60,937 nucleotides of DNA, taken from contig NZ_PGCL01000006.1 of assembly GCF_004297185.1 (NCBI RefSeq), positions 1 to 60,937 of the forward strand, given 5' to 3'. The stretch comes from Methanofollis fontis. Its GTDB lineage: Archaea; Halobacteriota; Methanomicrobia; Methanomicrobiales; Methanofollaceae. The position numbers were made by a program, and so were the translations under genes. This document shows positions 49,487 to 56,664 of this stretch, piece after piece (the stretch's first letter is position 1; the number at the start of each line of letters is the position of its first letter). A model generated the notes under the pieces. It was not told where the DNA came from. It saw only the letters and a list, made by a program, of their open reading frames with translations, and searched no databases.

Positions 49487-51498
49487 CGGTCATTCTCGTC
49501 CCGCAACGGGGCACCTATAAACTGATCCTTTTTGACGGTCGAAATGTGCGTGAGACGGGGGTGTTCTCGCTCACCCGCTCATCGCGTGGATACAGGCCGA
49601 CCGATCTGAAGATACGTCGCCCGGGGCGCCGGAACTATTCAAACGTCCCGACCAAACGGCTGATCGAAATCCTCCGGCAGGACGAGGTGCGGGTCACCGC
49701 CGATGACCCCGCACTCAACGCATTTCTTGGTGACTTCCAGATCGCCCCTGCGAAGGCCTCCCTCTGCCGCATCTGTCTCCTCGAGGATCGGGTGACGCCG
49801 CTCAAGAAAAAGAACACTGCCCGTTTCGGCCGGGAACAGATCTGCATGGACTGTGCAGAACGCGAACTCAGGCGTGAGATGGGGTATCTCGGAAGGTTCG
49901 GCGACCGGTCAAGCGGGCATGTGCGGGCATTGCTCGAATCCTACCGTGATGTGGACCGGGTGCTCGCCCTCCTCCAGCCCGACCAGCGCGATCGCACGCA
50001 GACGATCTTCGACCGTCTGGAGGCCTCGCGCCCGATTGAGACGAGTCATATCGGCGATATCGCCGTCCCGCAGGAGTTCGCACGGGCCTCGGGTGTGGAG
50101 TATCTCACCCCGGTCCAGCAGCTCGCGGTGAATGCCGGGCTCCTGGAGGGGCAGCACCTGCTGGTGGTCTCGGCGACGGCCAGCGGGAAGACCTTTGTGG
50201 GCGAGATGGCCGGGCTGAAAAATCTCATTGAGGGGAGGGGGCGCCTGCTCTTCCTTGTCCCGCTTGTCGCCCTTGCAAACCAGAAATTCCTCCGTTTCAG
50301 GGAACGATATAAGGACATCGCCTCGGTCTCCCTCCAGATCGGAGCAAGCCGCCTGAACCTCCCGGAGACCCGGCCGGTGGGTGAGCGCAGTACGCGGGCC
50401 CAGATCGTCGTCGGCACATATGAGGGGATGGACACCGTCTTCAGGAATGGTCGGAGCCTGAAGAATATCGGGACGGTCGTCATCGATGAGGTCCAGAACC
50501 TGGAGGAACCGGAACGGGGGCACCGGCTTGACGGTCTGATCGCCCGGATCAAGCACACCTCCCCCAATGCCCAGTTCCTCTATCTCTCGGCGACCATCGG
50601 ATCGCCGGGGGTGCTGGCCCGAAAACTCGGGGCAGGGCTTGTGCGCTATGACAGCCGTCCGGTACCGCTGGAGCGGCACCTGATCTTCTGCGAGAAGAAA
50701 AAGAAGCTCCAGTACGTGAAATCGATGGTGCGCGAGGAGTTCGGGCGCCGGTCGTCGAAGGGATACCGGGGGCAGACGATCGTCTTCACCAACTCGCGGG
50801 CGCGGTGTCACACCCTCGCCGACGCCCTCGGGAACAACGTGGCGCGTCCCTATCATTCGGGCCTGACAGCACAGGAGCGCCGTCATGTGGAGGATCTCTT
50901 CACGTCCCAGAAGATTGCCTGTGTGGTGACGACGGCCGCCCTGGCGGCGGGCGTGGACTTTCCGGCGTCACAGGTGATCTTCGATGCACTGGCGATGGGG
51001 ATCAAATGGCTCAGCGTCCAGGAGTTCAACCAGATGCTCGGCCGTGCGGGACGGCCTGATTTCCATGATGAGGGGCGGGTAGTCATCCTTGCCGAACCCG
51101 GCGCCACCTATTCCCGGACCTCGAAGGTGACCGAGGAGGAGATGGCGATCGCCCTGTTGCGGGGGAGGATGGAGGAGGTGGCCCCGGAGTACGGGATCGA
51201 GGGGAGCTCGGAGGAGTTTGCCGCGAATGCCGTGGTCTGCCGGGGTGATGAGGGTGCTATCAAACGGGCGGAGGCATCGATGGTCGGCACGCTGGAACCG
51301 GTCCTCCCCGTGCTCCTTGAGCACCACCTGGTCAGGCGGCAGAAGGGTCATATCGAGCTCTCCGACCTTGCGAAGGTGATGGCCCGCCATTTCATCGGTG
51401 TGGAGCGCCTGCTTCTCGTCCGCCGGTTGGTCAAAAAAATGGACGATCCCCTCCAGATCCTTGCAGAGATCGACTGCGCCGTGCCCGGGGAGAGGTAA
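49483..51498 (+). CDS. DEAD/DEAH-box helicase with zinc-finger region (DUF5814-like)
   Basis: The 671-residue protein has a ~90-residue N-terminal region and a four-Cys zinc motif (CRICLLED ... CMDC) near residues 93-125. An SF2 helicase core follows: Q-like segment LTPVQQLAVNAGLLEG, motif I SATASGKT, motif II IDEVQNLEE, motif III LSATIGSP, and motif VI QMLGRAGRPD. The late region resembles Ski2/Hel308-like helicases. A role in RNA or DNA handling is expected but unspecified. The ATG overlaps the stop of the HTH gene (ATGA). Confidence 0.9.
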   Translation: MTVILVPQRGTYKLILFDGRNVRETGVFSLTRSSRGYRPTDLKIRRPGRRNYSNVPTKRLIEILRQDEVRVTADDPALNAFLGDFQIAPAKASLCRICLLEDRVTPLKKKNTARFGREQICMDCAERELRREMGYLGRFGDRSSGHVRALLESYRDVDRVLALLQPDQRDRTQTIFDRLEASRPIETSHIGDIAVPQEFARASGVEYLTPVQQLAVNAGLLEGQHLLVVSATASGKTFVGEMAGLKNLIEGRGRLLFLVPLVALANQKFLRFRERYKDIASVSLQIGASRLNLPETRPVGERSTRAQIVVGTYEGMDTVFRNGRSLKNIGTVVIDEVQNLEEPERGHRLDGLIARIKHTSPNAQFLYLSATIGSPGVLARKLGAGLVRYDSRPVPLERHLIFCEKKKKLQYVKSMVREEFGRRSSKGYRGQTIVFTNSRARCHTLADALGNNVARPYHSGLTAQERRHVEDLFTSQKIACVVTTAALAAGVDFPASQVIFDALAMGIKWLSVQEFNQMLGRAGRPDFHDEGRVVILAEPGATYSRTSKVTEEEMAIALLRGRMEEVAPEYGIEGSSEEFAANAVVCRGDEGAIKRAEASMVGTLEPVLPVLLEHHLVRRQKGHIELSDLAKVMARHFIGVERLLLVRRLVKKMDDPLQILAEIDCAVPGER

Positions 51499-51858
51499 TG
51501 TCTCCCCGCGCCTTCTTCTGGCGCCTGGCCGAAACGGGGGAAAATTTGATAATTTTATCCTGATAATTGCGCAGATTGATTTTATCGGTCATGGCAAATC
51601 TATTTATATTTGTTGTCGATTTTATGAATTGATATTTAATGTTTTGCTGGCGGGTGCAGATCGGCCACGCTCTTCCTGCCATTATATTCTGAAATGGGGG
51701 TCTGAGACCTCTTCTCTTTTTATTCGCTGAGATGTCTGTTTATGGTGTATGTCCACAAATAGGAATCCGATCTGATATTTTCGAGTAAATGGGGTGCATT
51801 TTTTATGGGAATATTTATATGGCATTGGGTGCGTATGATTGAATGGCAGGGGATAGCA
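51499..51858 (+). other. AT-rich intergenic region with several promoter-like boxes
   Basis: No recognisable gene. A TGATAATT sequence occurs twice (near 51547 and 51562). TATA-like boxes lie at 51599-51612 and at 51809-51818 (TATTTATATG); the latter fits the 63-residue gene with a ~19-base leader carrying AGGGGAT. T-rich stretches near 51715-51722 could terminate transcription from the helicase operon. Confidence 0.5.
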
Positions 51859-52050
51859 ATGGCATGTGAATGTGTAGGTGGGAATGGTCACGGGCCCTTC
51901 ATGGGAAAAATAACAGGGGACGGTCTCGACGCCAGAAAACTCCTCGGTGGGGAGGAGGATCTGCGGGGTCTTCTGGCCCGGCATGCCGATGACCTCCCGC
52001 CCGCTGAAGCCCTCCTGTACCGCCTGAAAAAATTTGATCCGACGATATAA
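51859..52050 (+). CDS. Small hypothetical protein (63 aa)
   Basis: This short protein begins MACECVGGNGHGPFMGK and ends with a charged helical segment LPPAEALLYRLKKFDPTI. The two N-terminal cysteines with nearby Gly/His could bind metal, but I recognise no family. ATG 51859 is preferred over ATG 51805 because AGGGGAT and a TATA box precede it correctly. A hairpin terminator follows the stop at once. Confidence 0.65.
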   Translation: MACECVGGNGHGPFMGKITGDGLDARKLLGGEEDLRGLLARHADDLPPAEALLYRLKKFDPTI

Positions 52051-52052
52051 GT

Positions 52053-52093
52053 CCCCTGTGCATGGTTGCACCGGGGCATATCGCTCTTTTTTT
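52053..52093 (+). terminator. Hairpin plus T-run terminator
   Basis: CCCC-T-GTGCA, loop TGGT, TGCAC-C-GGGG forms a stem of nine pairs with one mismatch at 52053-52076, followed by T7 at 52087-52093. This bacterial-like form is uncommon in archaea, where a U-tract is normally enough. Confidence 0.75.
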
Positions 52094-52129
52094 CTCTACA
52101 GGGTCGTCGTTTAAAAATAGTGGATCGGT

Positions 52130-52957
52130 TCAGGCCCGGCAGACCCAGCGGTCATAGAGGGCGTCGCGTTCATTCTCCCATACCTCTGGTGAGCGCCCGG
52201 CATCCCGGCACCATCCTGCCACGTCCCTGATCTCCTCCTCGGTTGCCGTGGTGATGAGCACGTCGCCGGCGAGGTAGAGGAGTTCGGCGGTGATCCCCTC
52301 CCAGATTTCCTGATCAAATGAGCGGATCGTCCCGAGCATAAAGGCGGCCCCATAGGGGGCAGGGCTGAAATATGTCGAGACGACGGTTGCATCGATGCAG
52401 GCGGTCTCTTCAGGCTGAAGTCTCCCGCGTTCCAGCCCAAGAGAGAGGAGGGCCGGATCATGGTCATATGCGAGCGGTCGCATGCCGATCGAGCGCAGGG
52501 CGATGGCGCCGATCCCGGAACCGCAGCAACAGTCCAGGCAGCGTTCGCCGTTCCGCTCACCCCACACCTCATGCAGGAGGGATCTGCATTTTTCCACCCG
52601 GTCTGGCGGGATGTCCTCGAAGGCCGGTCTCACGTCCCGGGAGATGGAGAGGCTGAAATACTCCCTGAGGGCCCGGTGCCAGTCTTCCCGTTTCTCCTGA
52701 TAGATCTCGCCCTCCGTTTCGGCGAACAGATCGATCACCGCCGGATCGGGTGGGTGGAAGAGAAAGTTCGCTCCGGTCCAGTGCTCCCCCTGCCTGAAGG
52801 CAACGGCAAGGAGATCCTCGTTCTCATCCACGCACAACCGCCCCTCCTCGGGGCAGCACCGGAGGATCGCCTCCGCAGATGCCGGATCGGCCAGATCGGC
52901 ATATGATCCCTCGACAAATCTGAGTTCTTGTAGTTCAAGCATATCTGCTGCAATCAT
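52130..52957 (-). CDS. Class I SAM-dependent methyltransferase-like protein
   Basis: The 275-residue protein contains RCLDCCCGSGIGAIALRSIG, the SAM-binding glycine motif, followed by an acidic strand end (PLAYDHDPALLSLGLERG). Later strands DVLITTATEEEI are compatible with the fold. The N-terminal ~120 residues are of unknown nature. The substrate is unknown. It lies 6 bp downstream of the bactofilin-like gene and is probably cotranscribed. Confidence 0.75.
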   Translation of the reverse strand: MIAADMLELQELRFVEGSYADLADPASAEAILRCCPEEGRLCVDENEDLLAVAFRQGEHWTGANFLFHPPDPAVIDLFAETEGEIYQEKREDWHRALREYFSLSISRDVRPAFEDIPPDRVEKCRSLLHEVWGERNGERCLDCCCGSGIGAIALRSIGMRPLAYDHDPALLSLGLERGRLQPEETACIDATVVSTYFSPAPYGAAFMLGTIRSFDQEIWEGITAELLYLAGDVLITTATEEEIRDVAGWCRDAGRSPEVWENERDALYDRWVCRA

Positions 52958-52963
52958 GCCCGT

Positions 52964-53803
52964 TCATCCCCGTTCAATTCTGACACCCCGAGGCGCCCTG
53001 ATCATCCCTTCCACGAGCGCCTCCTCATGGAGGGCAAGAGAGAGTCCGGCGGCGTCGCCGAGGATGTGGACGGCGGGGGCCACCGTCACCTCGCCCCCTC
53101 CCTCCACATTCCCGTGGACCTGCGTCCGCCGACCGATCCCGATCGCCCCGCCCGCCCGGAGGCTCCCGAAGATGATCGTGTCCTCGCCGACCTCCACTGT
53201 CTGCGCCCTGATATTGCCGTGAAGGCGGCAATGATCGCCGATGTGCGTCGGTGCCGGGATCGAGAAGACCTTCATGTTCATTTCTGACCCCGGTGGGATG
53301 ATCAGTGGTGATTCGTCACTCATATCCTCTTCTTCGAAGATTTCATCGAGTGCACTGTCGATCTCATCGGGGTTCTCGATCTTCAGGAGTGTCATCACAT
53401 AGAGAAGCAGATAGACGATCACCGGCATCGGGTTTCGGATCGAGATCCAGCCCTTGGCCTCAAATCCCCGATCGATCGTGACGTTGTCGCCGATATCAAG
53501 ATCGCCGTGCACGATCAGGCGACCATGGATCTTTACACCCTCGCCAAGGAAGGCGTCCTCTCCGGCGATCACGTCTCCGTTGATCTCGCACCAGTTGTCG
53601 ATCCTGACATCGCCGTCGGCGACGACGCTCCCGTTGAGGGTGCATAATTCGCAGACGATGATATCCTTCCCTTTCAGCCCGTAATCGATCCTGCAGCGAT
53701 CCCCGATGATGATATTATTCCCGGTCTTCAGGGTATGTTCCTGCAGCTCGGTGCCGTCAGGGAGAGAACACTGATGGAGCCAGTCCTGAACCCCACTCTC
53801 CAT
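52964..53803 (-). CDS. Bactofilin-like / left-handed beta-helix polymer-forming protein
   Basis: The 279-residue protein has two beta-helical halves of short repeated strands (VVADGDVRIDNWCEINGDVI, GEDAFLGEGVKIHGRLIV; later IGDHCRLHGNIRAQTVEVG and IGRRTQVHGNVEGGGEVT). This is the pattern of bactofilins and polymer-forming cytoskeletal proteins. Between them lies a hydrophobic segment (MPVIVYLLLYVMTLLKI) and an acidic linker, which would tether it to the membrane. Filament formation is inferred from the family. Confidence 0.82.
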   Translation of the reverse strand: MESGVQDWLHQCSLPDGTELQEHTLKTGNNIIIGDRCRIDYGLKGKDIIVCELCTLNGSVVADGDVRIDNWCEINGDVIAGEDAFLGEGVKIHGRLIVHGDLDIGDNVTIDRGFEAKGWISIRNPMPVIVYLLLYVMTLLKIENPDEIDSALDEIFEEEDMSDESPLIIPPGSEMNMKVFSIPAPTHIGDHCRLHGNIRAQTVEVGEDTIIFGSLRAGGAIGIGRRTQVHGNVEGGGEVTVAPAVHILGDAAGLSLALHEEALVEGMIRAPRGVRIERG

Positions 53804-53880
53804 GGAACAGTTACACTCTGATTCCGATTCCTTATGAGTCTTGTCAATCAGGGGAGATGAAGGAACAGCAGATGAGACGT

Positions 53881-53889
53881 AAAAAAAAA
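53881..53889 (-). terminator. T-run terminator of the rps15-rps3ae operon
   Basis: On the minus strand nine T residues follow the rps3ae stop almost at once. Confidence 0.65.
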
Positions 53890-53891
53890 GA

Positions 53892-54491
53892 TTAAAAGGC
53901 CATTACGACCGGAGTCTCGACCTTGCTCTTGATGATCTCAACCCGGCGGACCGGGAAGATCGTCTTGACCATCTTGAAGGCTTCCTTGGCGCAGTCGCCC
54001 GAGACGACCGCCTTGGAAAACTCGTCGAATGACATCTCTGCCGCCTGTCCCCTGGCAACATTCGTGATGGTCTCGCGGATGGCGTGTGCCTGCGAGATGT
54101 TTGCCCTGTTGATCGTGAAGCAGGAGATGGTGAGGCGGACCTTCTTGTTGTCCTTGGTCGGCACCAGGATCATGGTGTCGATCCGGGAGGTCTTCCGCTT
54201 CACCAGGCCGCGCATATAGTCGCGGGTGATCTCATGCCCCACGAACTCGGTGTATGCGGCGTCGCCTGCCACATTGTTCACCTTGAAACGCATCTTGATG
54301 TGCTGTTTTGAATAGTCCTGCGAGATCTCACCGAGCGTGGTCTGCATCACGCGCCCCATCACCTTGGAGGGGTCGGCAGAGATCGTGTCCCCAATATGGG
54401 CCTTGCCGAAGGCTTCCGGACCATAGACCTTGTACCAGGACTTGGCCTTCCAGCCCTCGACTCTTTTTCCAACCTGTTTTCTCTTTGCCAT
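53892..54491 (-). CDS. rps3ae: Ribosomal protein eS1 (S3Ae)
   Basis: The 199-residue protein starts MAKRKQVGKRVEGWKAKSWY and has the S3Ae core (NNVAGDAAYTEFVGHEITRDYMRGLVKRKTSRID shortened to the family's central region). It sits on the platform of the small subunit. It is the last gene of the rps15-recJ-pcc1-rps3ae operon, 11 bp after pcc1. Confidence 0.96.
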   Translation of the reverse strand: MAKRKQVGKRVEGWKAKSWYKVYGPEAFGKAHIGDTISADPSKVMGRVMQTTLGEISQDYSKQHIKMRFKVNNVAGDAAYTEFVGHEITRDYMRGLVKRKTSRIDTMILVPTKDNKKVRLTISCFTINRANISQAHAIRETITNVARGQAAEMSFDEFSKAVVSGDCAKEAFKMVKTIFPVRRVEIIKSKVETPVVMAF

Positions 54492-54502
54492 GGATTCACC
54501 AG

Positions 54503-54766
54503 TTACTTTGATTTAATCACCGGGTTCTCTTCTCCAGTTTGTTCTGCCATATTCAGGCCGCATATCTCCTCTGCGATCGCCAGGTTCATCAGGTAGTCGT
54601 CCACCGATGCGGTCACTGAGCGGAGGGCGCCGGACTCGATCGTCGTGACGACCCTCCCGGCCTCTGCCCCTGTCGTCATTCCGGTGAGGTTGTCGGGTGC
54701 GAGTGCCGCCGCAATATGCCCGGCGTCGATGCTGGCGGTGCTGATCTCGCCGGTGATCCGGATCAT
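54503..54766 (-). CDS. pcc1: KEOPS complex subunit Pcc1
   Basis: The 87-residue alpha/beta protein fits Pcc1: an N-terminal ITGEISTASIDAGHIAAALAPDNL, a central strand pair with GRVVTTIESGALRSVTASVDDYL, and a C-terminal helix. Pcc1 dimerises and binds Kae1 in the complex that makes t6A on tRNA. It overlaps recJ by 4 bp, the usual archaeal neighbourhood. Confidence 0.88.
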   Translation of the reverse strand: MIRITGEISTASIDAGHIAAALAPDNLTGMTTGAEAGRVVTTIESGALRSVTASVDDYLMNLAIAEEICGLNMAEQTGEENPVIKSK

Positions 54767-55971
54767 GCGGACACCGCCTTTGAGAAACCCTCCCTGAACT
54801 CATCGATCCGATCGAGCGGGATGCGGGCTCCGGCCCTGGTGTGGTGGCCCCCTCCTGTCCCGCCGGTTCTGGCGGCGAGGGTGCGCATCAGTTCCTCAAG
54901 GTCGACCTCGACCCCCCGCGGACAGCGGGCTGAAACCTGCCAGCAGTCGCCGTTCTGGGCGATCACCGCCACGGCCCCGGTCTGCCTGATGTCGTAGGCG
55001 AGACAGTCGGCAACACCGCTTGCGGCGGAGGCGTCTTCCACGGTATAGATCTGGCCGTTCCGGCTGGCTGCGGTGAGGGCGGCGACCACCCGTCGCCTGA
55101 AGGCGGCCGCAATTCCGGTCGCCTCCTCCACCAGATCGGGGGCGCGCATGCAGACCGCTGCCGCACACCCGCCCCGCCCGCTCTGGCCGCAACCGTCGAT
55201 GACCGCCGCCATCGTGCGGGCGTCCCCGATCACCTCCCGTTCAAGGCGGTAGCGTTCACCGTAGATCCGTGAAAATACCGCGGGGTCCGCGTCCTCGCCC
55301 CCTTCCAGAAGGAGGAGGGAGAGGAGGAGATCTTTCTTGACCTCCTCCTCGCCGGTCGCCGTCTCCAGGATATCCGTGATCTTTTCGCTATTCCCGCTTA
55401 TGCCGGAGATATAGGGGTTGACCGCCGTCTCGAGCGCCTCCCGCAGGTTCTGACCGTTCAGAAGCAGTCCCCGTTCCGGGACGATGAAGCCGTTTGCTAT
55501 GCCCTCGTTGAGGATCTCACGGTTCATGCCGGTGAACGTCTGCCCGTCGCCGAAGACGCCCAGGATGGCGGCACCTGCGAGGTCGCGGTTGTCGCCCATC
55601 TCCTGCGCCACGATGTATGCCGTCCCCGACGCCGAGAGTTCCTGCTCACCGTCGATCCCGCATAACCGGGGGTTGACATGGAATGGGCCCTTGAATGCCG
55701 GGACATGGTGGTCGACGACCATCACGCTATCAGGGAGATCGGTGATTCCAGAGCCGAAATCGCACAGGAGGGTCGATTCTGGATGGATGATGTCCTTGCT
55801 CTCGATCCCCTGCCGGATCCGCAGCCTGAACCTGATGCCCGCCCTGAGCATCGCCTGACAGAGGATCGAGCCTGCGGCGATGCCGTCGGCATCGTGGTGG
55901 GCATAGACCTCGACGAAGTCGGTGGCGAGGATCTGTTTGGCGACCTGTGCGGCTGCGGCCTGAATGGACAT
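54763..55971 (-). CDS. recJ: RecJ-like single-strand exonuclease (GAN type, DHH family)
   Basis: The 402-residue DHH phosphoesterase has VYAHHDADGIAAGSILC, the DHH motif VVDHHVPAF, SASGTAYIVAQEM and a C-terminal DHHA1 part with GGTGGGHHTRAGA. Archaeal relatives bind GINS (GAN) and degrade single-stranded DNA or RNA at replication forks. It is 3 bp downstream of rps15 and coupled to pcc1. Confidence 0.9.
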   Translation of the reverse strand: MSIQAAAAQVAKQILATDFVEVYAHHDADGIAAGSILCQAMLRAGIRFRLRIRQGIESKDIIHPESTLLCDFGSGITDLPDSVMVVDHHVPAFKGPFHVNPRLCGIDGEQELSASGTAYIVAQEMGDNRDLAGAAILGVFGDGQTFTGMNREILNEGIANGFIVPERGLLLNGQNLREALETAVNPYISGISGNSEKITDILETATGEEEVKKDLLLSLLLLEGGEDADPAVFSRIYGERYRLEREVIGDARTMAAVIDGCGQSGRGGCAAAVCMRAPDLVEEATGIAAAFRRRVVAALTAASRNGQIYTVEDASAASGVADCLAYDIRQTGAVAVIAQNGDCWQVSARCPRGVEVDLEELMRTLAARTGGTGGGHHTRAGARIPLDRIDEFREGFSKAVSA

Positions 55972-55974
55972 GGC

Positions 55975-56433
55975 TTATCTGGAGAGGAGAATCTCAGCAG
56001 TCTCAGGCTTATAGGTCCAGCTCTTCTCGAGCCGTCCGTTCGAACGGTAGTACTTCACCAGGCGGCGCACCTTGGACTCGGTGAGCTGGAGCTGCCGCTT
56101 GTTGTGGATATCGTTTCTGTTCTCGGCGAGGTGCTTGCGCATCCCGAGCGCCTTGGCGATCAGGTTGCGGAGGTCCTCGGGGATATCCTGTTCGAGCTCG
56201 TTCTCTTTGAGGATCTCACCGATCTTCTTGCCGGTCACAAGCTTCGCATCGGGTACGCCGTACTTGTCGCGCAGGATAAATCCGATCTCGCTGCTGGATT
56301 TGCCTTTTTTGCGGAGATCGACAACGGTCTTGACGACTTCGTCCGCCGACATCCCGCACCATTCGGGTGATTCGGTGCGGTATGGGGCGACAGAGCCGGA
56401 CTTGCCTCTCCGCCGTGCATGCATTCGTGCCAT
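55975..56433 (-). CDS. rps15: Ribosomal protein uS15
   Basis: The 152-residue archaeal-type uS15 starts [19 protein letters not shown], has the eukaryote-like N-terminal domain ([20 protein letters not shown]) and the core [20 protein letters not shown] that binds 16S rRNA. AGAGGTAGAAC precedes the ATG. The mRNA is predicted to begin with the folded element at 56456-56543, so regulation by that element is possible. Confidence 0.96.
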   Translation of the reverse strand: MARMHARRRGKSGSVAPYRTESPEWCGMSADEVVKTVVDLRKKGKSSSEIGFILRDKYGVPDAKLVTGKKIGEILKENELEQDIPEDLRNLIAKALGMRKHLAENRNDIHNKRQLQLTESKVRRLVKYYRSNGRLEKSWTYKPETAEILLSR

Positions 56434-56455
56434 GTTCTACCTCTAAATAGACAGC

Positions 56456-56543
56456 GTAAGTCCAGAAAAGAGCAGTATGAACTACTGACTTTTCTGTAAT
56501 CCCGAGCCACTCCGGGCAGTGCCGTTCGGCACGTCGGACTTAC
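56456..56543 (-). ncRNA. Candidate structured 5' leader RNA of the rps15 operon
   Basis: An 88-base segment is closed by a perfect 8-bp stem, GTAAGTCC (56456-56463) with GGACTTAC (56536-56543). Inside are three hairpins. P2 has AGAAAAG 56464-56470 pairing with CTTTTCT 56489-56495, topped by CAGTA/TACTG (56473-56477/56483-56487). P3 has CCCG 56501-56504 with CGGG 56513-56516. P4 has GTGCC 56519-56523 with GGCAC 56528-56532. The minus-strand TATA box predicts a start near 56546, three bases before the closing stem, and the element ends 22 bases before the rps15 ATG. It could be a ribosomal-protein-binding leader or a separate small RNA; plus-strand use cannot be excluded. No known family is assigned. 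Confidence 0.6.
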
Positions 56544-56549
56544 AGCAGC

Positions 56550-56577
56550 CAGCACCAGACAGTGCTGATTATATATT
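56550..56577 (-). promoter_or_regulatory. rps15 operon promoter with palindromic operator-like site
   Basis: AATATATAAT at 56568-56577 (minus strand), preceded by purine-rich GGG, is a strong TATA box. Directly downstream, at 56550-56567, lies the perfect inverted repeat CAGCAC-N6-GTGCTG. Its place between TATA and start site is typical for archaeal repressors. Confidence 0.65.
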
Positions 56578-56617
56578 CCCGGTCTGAGGTCTTAAGCCTG
56601 ACGGCAGAACAAAACCG

Positions 56618-56629
56618 AAATATATATCG
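56618..56629 (+). promoter_or_regulatory. TATA box of sensor kinase gene
   Basis: AAATATATATCG lies about 40 bp before ATG 56665, giving a predicted start near 56650. Confidence 0.6.
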
Positions 56630-56664
56630 TCTGAAATGAACGGATCACCCATAGGCACCGGTTG

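Noticed and set aside
56456-56543. tRNA-like gene (cloverleaf with 8-bp acceptor)
   Set aside because: No TTCRA T-loop, no D-arm consensus, and hairpins do not have tRNA spacing.
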